Positions 32,728-43,994 of a stretch of DNA of 64,000 nucleotides are shown here, in pieces (the first letter of the stretch is position 1; the number at the start of each line of letters is the position of its first letter). The position numbers were made by a program, and so were the translations under genes. This stretch comes from Gautieria morchelliformis (Eukaryota > Basidiomycota > Agaricomycetes > Gomphales > Gomphaceae). The stretch is taken from assembly GCA_015179125.1 (NCBI GenBank), contig WHVA01000072.1, positions 186,001-250,000 on the forward strand, given 5' to 3'. The notes under the pieces were generated by a model. That model had not been told where the DNA came from and searched no databases. It saw only the letters and a list, made by a program, of their open reading frames with translations.

Positions 32728-34690
32728 CTTGTGGTCTGAGGTCCTGCAAATATCCCAGCTCCCACTATGTAGGTACTTGGCAAAAGAGTATGTGAGGTAC
32801 ATGGATGACCAAATAGGTCTGACAAGTCAGAATATCATTTTTTATATGTGTGTCATTCATCATCCGTCCAAATATACCACCTATTTGGACATTTAACTGA
32901 GTTCATCATATTCTAAGTGGCCCTCTTAGTCCGACGCTGAGTTTGCCAGAATGGCTGGCCACATATAGTCTACTTAGAGTGCAGCCACACCTGCTTGTAA
33001 CAGGTAATTGTATTCCAAACTGCTATGAGTTACATTCTATGCCGCCTTCAGCTGCGTGGGCTGCACTTGCCACAGCAGCATCATCAGTATCTGGTTGAGG
33101 CTCCCACTCACAAGCCCCTTGCTGTCTGATGTGAATGGGAGTGGGTGCACACTGTCCTTGTGACCCATGACACAGTCCATCACTGCCCTGTCTGCATGTG
33201 CCACATTTAACGCTCCTGCCCAAATAGGGCAGAAGAGGCTGTGGCAGGCAGCTCTGTGAGACCACGACAGAGCTGCCGCGACATCGGCCGCAGCATCAAG
33301 GACCACCCAAGCACAGCTAGACCAAGAGCTAGCTGCTACAAGGGGCCCCTCGCTGGTGAATCACCCAGTCGCAGAGGCAACCTTGGGCATGAGATGGGCA
33401 TAGAATCACCACTTGATGCCCCCACCAATGCCTCAGGTTTCCCAACAGACCCCCACAACCTGCCAGCCCTGTATGATGGAATTAACATGTCAGATGTGCC
33501 CCCAGGTGTTACAACACAATCCTTCAGAGGAAGGTTGACTGAGCTTGGGGGCGAAACCTGAGGTAAGGCCTGAGGTTACAGAGTGAGGTTCAAATAGGGA
33601 AGTCAGAGAGGGACTTGGCTTCAGCTTGTGTGCTGCACCTGCCCTACATACAAGTCCCAATTTCTTAGGTTAACGAATAAGAGGCAAGGTTTGGATCAAG
33701 AGGCAAGTACTTAGAAACTAGCTAAGGATCAAAGCGAGTATGATAGTTGATTTTCAGACTGAGGAATAAGTGTGCATACAAGAGGGTTTATATATGGGCG
33801 AGATAAGGAATCAGGGGCGAGCATAAGTGGGGATATGGGCAAGGTAATTATAACTAATTTGATGTGTGATGGAATGGAGCAGATAACTAAGGGGATAAGG
33901 TCATGGGTTAAGCTTGGGTGTAGGCTTGGGGTCAGGCAGGGAATCACAAGGCTTCGGTACAAGTATCACAAGGCTTGGGTCAGCAGAAGGTAGTACCAGT
34001 AAGTAGCCAGCCAATGGCCAGGTTCTTACACCAGGGGTATTTATGAATGATCCCTGAGTTGTTCATAGAGGGGGTGGGTGTAAATACCCTATTTACCTGC
34101 ATTGTGTAGGAGTGAACACGTAAGCTAGTAGCAAATTGCATCACCCCATATCACCCCATTGTGACAAAGCAAATGCACAGTTCCATTGTCCACAGCATAT
34201 ACCTTTGCGCAGTTGCAAATATTTCCATTTTTCTTTATTCTCATTGTTCTCTAGGAACTATAAGTAGCTAGTGTTTTCTCTACTCTACCTCAGTACTTTG
34301 CAACGAAGCAAGCACTGAGGTAAGAGTCTTATTATTAGTCTTACATCTATTCCAACTCATCTATACGTTTTGCAGCAAATTCTCATATAGTTTATATATT
34401 TATCACAGTTCTTACACATTGCCCTTAATGCAGTGCACACTACTGGCATGATTAGTTAATACCAATGGATCCTTATGGATCCACTATATAGTTCTTACGT
34501 GGCAACTGTGCAGTTGTTCCCCATCTTACCTTTACCTTACACTGTCACTATGTAGCACCAGAATACCACACATTGGTCGAGGTCTGTTGCCCTTGTCATA
34601 CAAGGTACTAAGATCATACTCATTTACACCATCACTGCTACTGCACCACACAACAGCTGATTTATTAACATTCTTAGGTGTGGTACTAAA
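32728..34690. other. Intervening region, probable transposon debris
   Basis: No family-level coding signal is visible. Open frames at 33023-33306 (minus) and 33241-33561 (plus) overlap and look like old element sequence. The words TTCTTACAC at about 34022 and TTCTTACAC at about 34410 bracket an AT-rich stretch with a TATA-like region, which could be an LTR remnant, but no clean termini or target duplication were found. Confidence 0.35.
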
Positions 34691-35299
34691 TCACAACGAG
34701 CGGCTTGGTGAACTAAGGCTGAAAATACGGCAGTTGATTAGAACTGGCCTTGGTATGTTCTGATTGATAGACATCCATTTTACTTCTTAATTTGTCACTT
34801 TAGCTGCAGCAGCTGGGGCAGATCTGGATATGGAATATGTTCAGTTTGAATGGCTGCTTGTTGAAGCCCATGGCATTGACTTGGTTGGCTGGCCCAAGGA
34901 CGTCCTGTTCACAAATCCTTCAAAGATCACCCATATTGCTGACTTAAATAAAATCCATGCCGTGCTTAGTGAGGGAACTTGTCATTGGGTACGCCTTACC
35001 CAGGAAGAACAGGACACTTGCAAGTTTTCCGAAGGCTCAATGCCGGGGAAGATCCTTATGCGCCCTGTGGAGGGAAGAACTCGAAGACTGCTTCAAAGAA
35101 GCGCAAACAGACAGACGATACTACAGCACAGCCGACCAAGAAATCTAAGGCAAGAACTGATAAGGAGAATGAGCCATCGGACAAGGTCAAGAGTAACAGT
35201 CGAGGCAACGGCAAGAGCAAAGGAAAGAGAAAGAAAGGGGAGGAGGCTGAGGTTAATTTTCCGGAAGTTGTTGAGCAAAGTGGCATGCTCGTCATGTGA
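34691..35299 (+). pseudogene. Fungal orphan protein with basic tail, frameshifted
   Basis: An exon ending LKIRQLIRTGL (about 34739) splices across a 64-bp GT-AG intron to AAAAGADLDMEYVQFEWLL. It continues ...AHGIDLVGWPKDVLFTNPS and NKIHAVLSEGTCHWVRLTQE. The coding then changes frame in a G run near 35044 and continues as EDPYAPCGGKNSKTASKKRK, with a Lys/Arg/Ser-rich tail carrying nuclear-localisation-like clusters (KKRK, KKSK, KGKRKKG) and ending at 35299. The middle pattern (GWP, then NPS, then G.C.W..L) resembles an uncharacterised domain found repeatedly in mushroom genomes, which I know only by appearance. The one-base frame change suggests a pseudogene or a missed intron. Function unknown. 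Confidence 0.45.
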
Positions 35300-35661
35300 A
35301 ACGGCGAGCACGCACTTCCTTGTTACCCCGGATTAGCTCTGGGGGACTTGAATGACAGACCCAAATATTTTTAAGATTTATTAGGGTTTTTTTGAGACAA
35401 GGGGATGGCTCTATAGGTTGCCGTCATGCTCACTGTGTGCAGAGGTGAGGAGGACTACTGGCGACAGGCCGAATATATCCTATTATGGCTATCTACGTAG
35501 ATCGTGGCATGGACCGGTCATGTGACCTTTTGGGAGCCTGGACCTATCTCAAGGATCATTGCTAGGTGAAGGTTTTCTTCTTACCTCTCGAACGAGGCCG
35601 TATTAGGCCGGGACTACACACCGCCTGTCGCCACCTAAATAGCAAGCGCTAGTGTGAGGTA
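35300..35661. other. Intergenic, nothing recognised
   Basis: Short spacer between the frameshifted orphan gene and the left edge of duplication copy 2. No coding or repeat signal was seen apart from the edge sequence GAGGTACAGGTGC at about 35653, which recurs in similar form near 35770. Confidence 0.4.
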
Positions 35662-35775
35662 CAGGTGCGAGTGAGTGGCTCGGCTCCGTCAAGTTGCACA
35701 CCGCTTCTGGCCTTCCATGTTTACACGTTGGCTTTCCGACTCTTGTAAGGATGCATGCTGTCGACGTGTAAGGTA
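35662..35775 (+). repeat. Edge segment, opposite orientation to 30580-30702
   Basis: Contains GTTGCACACCGCTTCTGGCC and TTGGCTTTCCGACTC, the reverse complement of the segment beside copy 1. The differing orientation at equivalent edges shows a local inversion of one edge, or independent insertion of a small repeat. Confidence 0.75.
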
Positions 35776-35794
35776 CAGGTGCTCACTCTCCCAG

Positions 35795-37824
35795 TCACAA
35801 GTCCAGGGTTCCTATGTTTTTTGGAGACACTCGCTCAGCGCTCAGGCCCCGGGAGTACAGGCTTTCAAATCTGTTTTGGAGACACTCGCCTACACTCGCC
35901 CGGTCACAAGTCCATCAGTGGTTGCTGCGTTTAGAGACAGTGTGCGCTGTTCAAGATGACATGATTTGATGCATTTTCCCACAAGGTTCTAATTTACAGC
36001 AATTGGCGAGCTAGTCAGTTCTACTGGACGACGCGTCTTGACTTATTCTTGTCTACTCCCTTTGGATCCACCTACAGCCAGTGGGGATCTCGGTGCCTGG
36101 GTTTTCTTTCCTAAATGCTCTTCTGCCTTAGCTGGACGGTACTGTTTAAACTGTCCCACACGCATTGATGCATTTCGGAACTTGGCGACATGGTCTTGTT
36201 CCGGTAGCGCTATGTCACGCTGTCGTATCATTTACTGCCATCATTGCGTGGCTGGAATGAGATGATGTGAGTTTGGTTCGTTATTTCTAATATTCCGTGT
36301 GATTGTCGAGTACATGGTTAACTATGGCTCACGCGTACTTATAGGCGACTCGTCCTGAGCTCTTGAGAGGCTGAGATCCTGGGATAAAACGTACTGTTCC
36401 CCGATGATGTCACTCCCTGCGCTGTATGTTATAGTCCTCCTCAGATTTTTTCTGTCTGTCAACGCCAGAGTCTGGAATGACACTGGAAAAGGATCTATCA
36501 TTTTTGAAGAGGCATGGACGATACCTGAACTCATCGATCAACAGGAGTAAGTAGTATGGCATGACTAACTCTGCTGTATTATTACTGAGATATGTTTATA
36601 CTGTAGTGGCACTGCTCCACCGCTGTGTGAGTCATTCAATGCTCGAAGATGCTTGCCTGCGCTTGTAGATTGACGTCACGGCAGCCCAATCGCTGGATCA
36701 ACTGAAGGCCAATTTGCTTGATATACATAATCAACGTCTTGCTGAGATGGATGCAAGTGGAGTAGACTTCGTCAATACATATCTCACTATCCTTGAATAC
36801 CCCATTGATTCGCGTTTAGATGGTCCTCTCTTGCGCGTCGCCTTGTGTCCAGGGAATATCTGACCCAATCGCTGCTGCAGAATTGGCGACAAGCATCAAC
36901 GATCAACTCGCCGCGTCCATTTCCAATAACACCATGCGCTTTGGGGCGTTTGCTACATTGGCTATGCATAATGCCTCAGTGGCTGCCCAGGAGCTCAACC
37001 GCACCGTCACGGAGCTAGGTTTCTTAGGCGCATTACTGAATGATTATCAGCAATCAGGACCTGACAATGGTCTGTAGAATCTTCATTATATATGCCCACA
37101 GAAAATTGTGCTGAACATCCAAAACGCACAGCCACTCTACTTTACTATGATCAGCCCGAATTTGACGTGTTTTGGCAAATGGTCACCGATTTGGATGTCC
37201 CTGTATACATGCATCCCCGGGTGGGAATCAGTCAACTCACGGCGCTACAGTATCAGCACTCCATCTTTTTGAATGGACCCCAACAAGAATTCGCAGTGTC
37301 TCTTTCAACCCATGTTATGGGTCTATGTACAAACGGTATCTTCGAGTGAGTCTATTTCCCTCAGAGTTACTACATCTGACTGCTGGTGATCACTCAGCCG
37401 CTTCCCGACTGCCAAAGTCATTGTGGGGCACTTGGGTGAACGCATAACCTCTGACCTTTTCCGAATCGACGAACGTAAGCTTCCCAACAAATATTCTGGG
37501 CTGTTCGTTTGACAAGTGACGATCTCGGTTTCAGAACTAGCACGCCGGGTTCCTGAAGGCATGCCTATGTTGCGGAACCTGTCTTCTTACTGGAGGACGA
37601 ACCTGTTCGAGACTACGTCTGGAAACTTCGCCACTTCTCTCCTGGCCTTCCACACCGAGCAGATTGGATTGGATCGGATCCTGTATTCCGTCGATTACCC
37701 ATACATAGACATGGCAGAAGGCGCTGCATGGCTGAAAACCCTTCCTTTGAGCAGCGACGAATTGACAGGGCTGCAGCGGGGACGAGCCATTGAATTACTG
37801 GGCTTAAACAAATAGGGAGAAGCT
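35795..37824 (+). repeat. Direct duplication, copy 2 (about 2 kb)
   Basis: Partner of 30703-32727. The first 500 bp differ by several indels. The middle (about 36425-37569) matches copy 1 without a visible mismatch, including introns. The last 250 bp carry about 10 substitutions. Confidence 0.9.
36404..37815 (+). CDS. Secreted amidohydrolase-2 family protein, copy B
   Basis: Paralogue of the gene at 31309-32720 with the same exon layout at +5095 bp. The N-terminus reads MMSLPALYVIVLLRFFLS in place of MMTHPALY. C-terminal replacements include TSLLAF for TPLLAF and SDELTGLQ for SSELIGLQ. The presumed metal and catalytic residues (YMHPR, VGHLGE, SVDYPY) are kept. Exon and intron sequences across the middle of the gene are identical to copy A, including the same one-base phase problem between the second and third exons. 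With a signal peptide on both copies, the products are expected outside the cell. The substrate is not deducible from sequence alone. Confidence 0.8.
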
Positions 37825-38086
37825 TTTTATTGTTGTATAGTATTGCAAAAGTGAACATTTGTCCCTAAGTACCCCATTGCGAAGACAACTCGATGTAGGC
37901 TGATAGCAAATTGTTCTAGTCAGTTTCGACATACTAGGGGAGCTAATTAATTGGAATAACCATGAAAACTAAGTGCTTATACAGTACTGTTAGGTTGCTA
38001 CAATGTATTTCAAAGGCCGACGGAGTCGTCGGAATTGACTTGAAACAAACACAGCCAAATACAGTAACTCTTCCGTGTCGACGATA

Positions 38087-38546
38087 ATGCACGCTACTAT
38101 TGCTCGTCGCGCTCTGGGCAACCTTGTCCCTCCTAAAGTCGCCACTCCATCCAGCGTTGTTCGTGCTCTCTCTCTAAACTACACTTTGCAGATCCATCTG
38201 ACCTTCATCTAGTCCGGTGGGTCCTCAGCGGCCCTCTCGCCTCTCGTCGAGTTCTACTCGAAGCTTCCGAAGGGCCCCGCTCCCAATTACGGTCGTAGAG
38301 GTCCGGCAGCGTGGTCTTTTAGTGCGAAGAATTCGTCTGGATTCCCAATTCTCGTCACACTTGCGGGGCTGATTGGGCTCGGTTACACAATTGATTACCA
38401 AAGTATGTCCCATATTTCACTCCGTCGATTACGAGACTGAATTCTTTGATAGTGCACCTGAGTATGTCCCTAATTTATTACAGTCCGCGTGAGATGGTTT
38501 GGCTGACACATGATATGCAGAGCACCACAAGAACAATGCCCATTAA
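38087..38546 (+). CDS. ATP17: Mitochondrial F1Fo-ATP synthase subunit f
   Basis: This small inner-membrane subunit of the ATP synthase peripheral and membrane sector is missed by simple ORF calling because of its introns. Exon 1 (38087-38155) gives MHATIARRALGNLVPPKVAT. Exon 2 (38213-38402) gives LVEFYSKLPKGPAPNYGRRG and SGFPILVTLAGLIGLGYTID, the latter a membrane segment. Exon 3 is only nine bases (38453-38461). Exon 4 (38521-38546) completes MHLKHHKNNAH, a typical fungal subunit f ending. Total about 97 residues, normal for the family. The introns (38156-38212, 38403-38452, 38462-38520) all have GT-AG ends and keep frame. The donor of intron 1 could instead lie 3 bp downstream, adding one Val. 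Confidence 0.88.
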
Positions 38547-39418
38547 TCGACAAAAACCGTAGAGTCGATGTCTATATAAACACTTCGCAATGTCAATGCA
38601 AGCACTTGTATTGCGTACACCATTCATTCCCTTGTCCAGACGTGACGCAGAATTGTGAATGTTCAATGTTCTGGCGGGGAGACTGAAAAGAAATATGCAG
38701 AACGTATAACGATGCAAAGTCCTATCAGGTATTAAGCCGATATTGAAGTAAGGTGTGTACCACAATCTCCTTATTTCGTCGAACAATGATCTGAGATGTA
38801 GAAAAGTGCATTCTACTCGAAACAACCAACCCATTTTGGTACGCTCTGCAACTGAGAACGGACCATGGTTTCTTGTTCATGCCACAGCGTGGCATGCAAC
38901 GACAATCTCCATTGAAATTTCACTTTTAGAGTGGTGGGGTAGACACACCGTCCCTTCAGCATGCCTTTCGTGATGACGGCTACCGTTCTCCACTGCCTTT
39001 ATCTTGTACTTTCGCGACGGGAATCTCCCTGTCAAGGTGGGTGGTAGAATGAAGCCTGGACGGCACGGGAAGTGTGCCTAAGGAGGGTATCCAGAATGTC
39101 ACATTCTCGATAATCTCATCAGGCGCGCTTCCCGTGCCATGCATGCTCTGCATTTTTCGGCCATGATGCAATGTACATGGATCCCCAACGGAATTCAATC
39201 AAAATACCATTTGCATATAAATGCCCTTGTCATCGACGTCAGCACCCATTTCATGGTTATGGTAGTTCCATGTGCAAGGTTTGCCTAAGTTAAGCTAGGC
39301 TTCCCACGTGGACTTCAGGTTAGGGTATCCATCACGATTCATAATGCGTACATTCAAGTGTCCTTCCGTAACGGAGGTACAAATTTGCCATGCATCAGTG
39401 CTCTCTATTCAACCTGAG
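38547..39418. other. Intergenic between convergent genes, nothing recognised
   Basis: About 870 bp between the 3' ends of ATP17 and UBC1. Open frames at 38478-38834, 38755-38973 and 38980-39198 are short, overlap on both strands and have no family signal. This length is unusual for convergent neighbours here, so a non-coding RNA is possible but not shown. Confidence 0.4.
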
Positions 39419-40507
39419 TCACTTCAACAGCTCCTCCACAACCCGATCTTCTGCTATGTTGGGCACATTTGCTCCACGATAATTCAATCGTCGTAAGACG
39501 TCAATCTTTGGCAAGGGATTTATTCCATTTATTTTCAGAGTGACGCGACGCGACGCACCACTTTTGTTCTTTCAAAGCCAAGCGTCTCAAACTGTTCGAC
39601 ATGTGCTCGCTCTAAACCTGCAATGGCAATCTCGTCTCGTTGTTCCTGTGCCTTGTTGGCCTTTTATATCAGCGACATAGGTTCTGTCCCAAGAACAGTC
39701 CGTCTCACCTGCTGCTTTCCCCCCTTTCCACCGGCGTTAGGCTTCTGCGCAGGTTTTGCACCTGGCCTTGGTGGCGCACCAGCATAAATCTCAGCCCAGT
39801 ATCGCGCCGTATCATCAAAAGAGGTACGAGACGTCGTGTAGTGCTTCGCCACTGTAGAAACAGTCAAACATAGGAACTGGAAGCATGCCAGTAAAGCTGC
39901 ACACACCTTCAGCATCCTGAGGATCTGATGGTTCGGGAGAGCAAAGGAGCGATTGGAGGGAGATGAGGGTAGACTTCAATGTAAGGACTGGGGACCACGC
40001 ATCCTTGAGAATATCTTGACGAAGCAGTCAGGAACAACCAGAGTAAGACGTGCGATCCTACCTAAGCAAATTGCACCAGACGCCGAGGACACATTAGGAT
40101 GGTAAACTTTGCTGGGGGCGGGGAGATCGAGGGAGTGAGCGCGGCGAGGGGGGTTGCGCTGGGGCGGGAGTCGGGCTCACGTGATGAACTTCATTTTGAC
40201 AGGCTGAAAGGGATAGGAATCGGGAATGATTATATCCTATAAGCAGAATAAGGACTTCGGCGATGATGCTGCGGAGAACGGCAACCTACGACGGCAAATT
40301 GACCACCCTCATACGGTGTGCCTTCTGGCCCCGGGAATGACCCTCTCAGATGGAAGGGAGAGTCATCGACGAGAGTGATGCTGATGTTAGATTGTTTGTC
40401 GTTCTTACAGTCTCGTAGAAGAGTGAGTTGGGCTGTTGGCGGAGGACGTGCAGTGCAAAAATTATACCTGCAATTTCCTTGTTTACTCGACGGAGGCGGG
40501 CGTCCAT
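39419..40507 (-). CDS. UBC1: Ubiquitin-conjugating enzyme E2 with UBA domain (UBC1/E2-25K type)
   Basis: A class II E2 that builds ubiquitin chains (Lys48 type in characterised relatives). Spliced, it starts [20 protein letters not shown] and continues [47 protein letters not shown], the HPN motif (KVYHPNVSS), and the active-site Cys in [19 protein letters not shown]. Then come [19 protein letters not shown] and [17 protein letters not shown] Gly/Lys-rich linker leads to a C-terminal UBA domain ([33 protein letters not shown]) ending at 39419. The last intron (39506-39558) lies inside the UBA; ignoring it would truncate the domain. The other introns are short GT-AG. Confidence 0.93.
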
Positions 40508-40914
40508 GACTGAGAAGAAGAGAAGAAACAAGATGTGAAAATGGGGGGCAGAAACACGCGGAAACGGCGAATGAAACCTGAGGCAGCGGAGCCGGAAAAC
40601 AGCGACACCCCCGTCACCACGCCAAATTTACTATAGAACCTTAAGATCCGTTTACATAAATAACAGCAGCACGAATCATAATCAACTACTGCACGCTATG
40701 TTTTTCCGTACATTGTACCGCCTTTCTCTCTTATCTCGATTATGTGCGTACTGGAAACAAGAAGGAAAAGGAGTCGGGTCAACTATGAAATGCATGAAAG
40801 CCGAGGCTAGTGCGTATTGTATGCATCGTATGCAGGGGGAAATACTAGGTGAAATGAACATCGAATGCGGTATCAGGGGCGGCGGTCCAAAGTATGATAG
40901 AGCCGCCCGTTGAA
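40508..40914. other. Intergenic, nothing recognised
   Basis: About 400 bp between the start of UBC1 and the stop of the EB1 gene. A 71-codon frame at 40698-40913 has no support. Confidence 0.45.
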
Positions 40915-42136
40915 TCAAAAAGTCTCCTCTTCATCCACAGGTTGCCCGCCTTCGGGAACCTCGAAGCCTTCCTGTAAATACATCAAAAGGACTTTAGCAA
41001 CCAAGCGAAACGTGGCCAATGACGACGCGACTGATCAAAATATTCAAGGGATGGGACGTACCTCAGTACTGTATAGGATCTTCTGTATCTCACGCAAGGT
41101 CTCATCGTCGTTTCCAGCTCCTTCCAGAACCTCCAGCTGCGCCTGAACAAGAATTTCTATATCCCGTAACTGTTGTGCCCGAAACTTAGTTAGAGCCAAT
41201 GACATTGCCATTGAGATATAGGGGAACAAACCTTTGCAAAATAGAAGTCTCTCTCCTTTTCAAGCCCCTCCAAGTGACTCGACATCTCCCGCAGCTGCGT
41301 CTGCAAGTTCACCAGTGCTTCGTTTTGTACCGCAGACGTGGCTCGCGGACCTTTACACGGCCGTATCAGGTACGATCTCACTCACGACATAGTCGTGCAT
41401 CATAGTCAAGCATTACACACCACCAACCGGCGTTTTGCCGCCTGGCCTGCCTGCACCGGTACCCAGCCGATTAGACTGTAACGGTGCCACAGTTGCGGGA
41501 GTGTCCATCGGTACCCCCTTACGTCGTGCCACAGGATCGTACGAATGGCCACCGTAGTTCTGGTCCCAGAAGCGTTTTATCCATTGCAGGAACTCTAGAT
41601 TATCCCTACAGCGCGGCATAAGTGGCATATGACCAAAACAGGAACCCGACACAGAGAACGCACTGCATTTTGCACTTGGTCAGTTTTTCGACGGGGATGG
41701 GCTGTGGATGGATAAGAGAAGTCCTATCAGCGGTGGTACGGGCGTAACAGACAAATGAGGACATAAGGACGCACCTTGTCGATTTTCTTCGCCTTGAACA
41801 CATTTTGCATGATCTTATAGTTTGCAAGGAACTCGTATTCGTGTTTTGCGTTCATCTTCACGCGCGACATGGGGACATCGCCTGTTCGGCGCCACACATT
41901 GGTTAGTTACTCGCGGCAGTCATAGCCGATGCCTGGCGTACCATATATGGAGTCTAGAATCTGACAATATGCCCCCCTGTGCCGCATTGCTCGACCTTGG
42001 TGTACGAGATTTGCAGTAGCTCGTTTAGCCACGCGATCAGTTCTGCCAGTTAATAGAAGAAAGAAAGGCGGTGTCGTACGTGAGATATTGAATCGCGTAG
42101 ATCGCATGGGAACTCACCTGTCCGTGATTCACCCAT
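40915..42136 (-). CDS. BIM1: EB1-family microtubule plus-end tracking protein
   Basis: EB1/Bim1/Mal3 binds growing microtubule ends and recruits other +TIPs. Exon 1 encodes MGESRTEL. The calponin-homology domain follows ([91 protein letters not shown]). Then come a Gly/Pro-rich linker, a coiled coil and four-helix EB-homology region ([37 protein letters not shown]), and an acidic tail [12 protein letters not shown]. The tail ends in ETF rather than the EEY/F seen in many EB proteins, a close variant of the motif that binds CAP-Gly domains. Introns of 50-70 bp separate about eight exons, and all frames join. The start is at 42136. Confidence 0.93.
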
Positions 42137-42417
42137 TGGTGCGCGTTGATCGTCGCTGAGCCAGATGAGGTTTATGGACAACACGCGTCTTGAGCGGACT
42201 CCTGTGGGTCCAGCCCGAAGTTGCCCACAGCATTCAACGCCTGCCCACCTGTTCGCAAAGGCGTGGATTCAATTTCAAAACTCACCGCGCCAACACAACT
42301 CTAAATACACGGTCTTCCTAGGTGGCCACTCGGTTTGTATCTTCAACAGGTGCACAAAGTGTAAGGGCAAGTCCCGGCAGGAGACCTTTACTGTGACGGT
42401 CAGTATTGTTGAATGAC

Positions 42418-42504
42418 ATGCAATATGTAGGAGCTAAGGCGTAAGTATGCAATATGGAGGAACTGAGGCGTAAGTATGCAACATGCAGCAGCTAAGGCGG
42501 GAGT
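42418..42504. repeat. Minisatellite, three copies of 29 bp
   Basis: Units begin at 42418, 42447 and 42476 with ATGCAATATG/ATGCAACATG and end GGCGTAAGT/GGCGGGAGT. They lie upstream of the EB1 gene (minus), possibly in its promoter region. Confidence 0.85.
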
Positions 42505-43551
42505 CCTCTCAATATATGATACAGGTAAGATGAGCGTACGTGATGCTTCCTTAAATTGACATACCCCACTTACAGAATTAATTGCCGCATGTCGCTCTCT
42601 ACATCATCTGTGATCACGGTAAATTTCGCCTGATAAGGCTTTTTGCTTTACTCTGTCTTCATGGTTTTACGTAAGAGAAAGTCCGGTTTACTTGTGCGTA
42701 CCGTGTGCTACGTTTCATCGCCCGGCAGTGCCCTTCATGTCACTACTAGGACTTCCCACGAGGGCAGGGTCGTATGTAATCATGAGCATTTAAGTGATTC
42801 CTGCTGCTGTGGAAATTCTCGATTCCCATCCTACAATAGAAGGACCCCATCAGTTGGCTGCCAAAATTTTTCCAGAGAAACATTCACACATAGCCTCTTC
42901 GCCAGCCCCTTACATTGTCTAAAATCTGCGTCTTTCTTACCCTCGTAAAGGTAACGAGATCAATCTTCTCGACATCGACGCTGCCGCTACCGGGACTGGC
43001 TCATCCCGCCATCCGATAGCCTCGCTCGTCCCTTGCCTGTCGTATACGACGTTCTACTTTCAGGCGAAATTGACGTACGCACCTCCTATCTCTTTGCACC
43101 GCATCGCGATTACCCTCACTCACCTGCGTCGTTGTAGATCAAGGAAACGGCCCACAGTACTCTGTGCAGTGCGTCCACCCCTGATTCCTCTCCTGCTCAG
43201 TGTTGAGTTCGATACCGCCTCTCTTGTCTCTACCCTTGCTGTCTTCCCCTCGTCCAGAGGCCACAACTTTGTCCGTTGCTACCTCAACTGGGGACCCACC
43301 TTTGCGCTTAATGCCATCTCCAAGACCTTCGGCTGGTGGATGCAGCGCCACTCGTCGTACTCGCAGGGGTTCCACACATATTCCCCCCCTCGAATGGACG
43401 CCGGACTTCCATGTGGGTCAATTTGTTACTAATCTTGTCAGGCGCTGCGCCAGCTCATACTTCAGTTTCATTGTGGCTGCATATCTCAGTATTTCTGTCC
43501 TGTTTCCGTCCGGTACCAGTTTATATCTGCTCGCTAGGCAATAATATGTGT
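42505..43551 (+). other. Unassigned, coding-like segment
   Basis: Bases 42960-43540 (plus) have C-rich, codon-biased composition. Overlapping open frames read RPLPVVYDVLLSGEIDVRTS (about 43031-43090) and NWGPTFALNAISKTFGWWMQ (about 43290-43350). GT-AG pairs could join parts of them, but no consistent model or family emerges. It may be a degenerate gene or an intron-rich small gene I cannot resolve. Nothing is recognised at 42505-42960. Confidence 0.25.
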
Positions 43552-43767
43552 ACCTAAAAATTAGTTCTGAATGTACTTTTTATTAGTGCTAAACAAGCTT
43601 GAATTAAGTTCTTTTTGAGCTAAAAAAACAGTACAAAGTGGGACATTTTCACTACTAGAAATCAGGTTGTGGTCAAAGGGGCTGAGAACACTTTGGGAGC
43701 TAAAAATCAGTGCTTGAGCACTGATGTTTAGCTGAAACTCAAGTTCCATTTCATCTGATTTTTAGGT
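43552..43767. mobile_element. MITE-like element with 13-bp terminal inverted repeats
   Basis: ACCTAAAAATTAG (43552-43564) and CTGATTTTTAGGT (43755-43767) are inverted repeats with one mismatch, enclosing 190 bp of AT-rich non-coding DNA. Inside lies a second near-perfect palindrome (43700-43731, 15-bp arms with one mismatch around a TG centre). No clear target-site duplication is visible at the outer edges, so family assignment is open. Confidence 0.45.
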
Positions 43768-43994
43768 GCCGAGTGCTCAGTGCACAGTATCCCCATTCAC
43801 CATACTTATCGCAATTGTTGACATGCACGAGAAGCTTAATAGCTGGGCCCTCGTCCACAACACCGAAGTAATACCGCCTGTCTACGGCACCGAAGTAGCG
43901 TAGTACGTACAACTCTGAGTATACATATCTATTACAGTTTACAAGCACACATCAAATCTCAGGAGACAATGCACCTTACATAACATACTGTTCG

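Noticed and set aside
35056..35311. Minus-strand frames rich in Ser/Leu/Phe
   Set aside because: Antisense of the Lys-rich tail of the orphan gene at 34691-35299.
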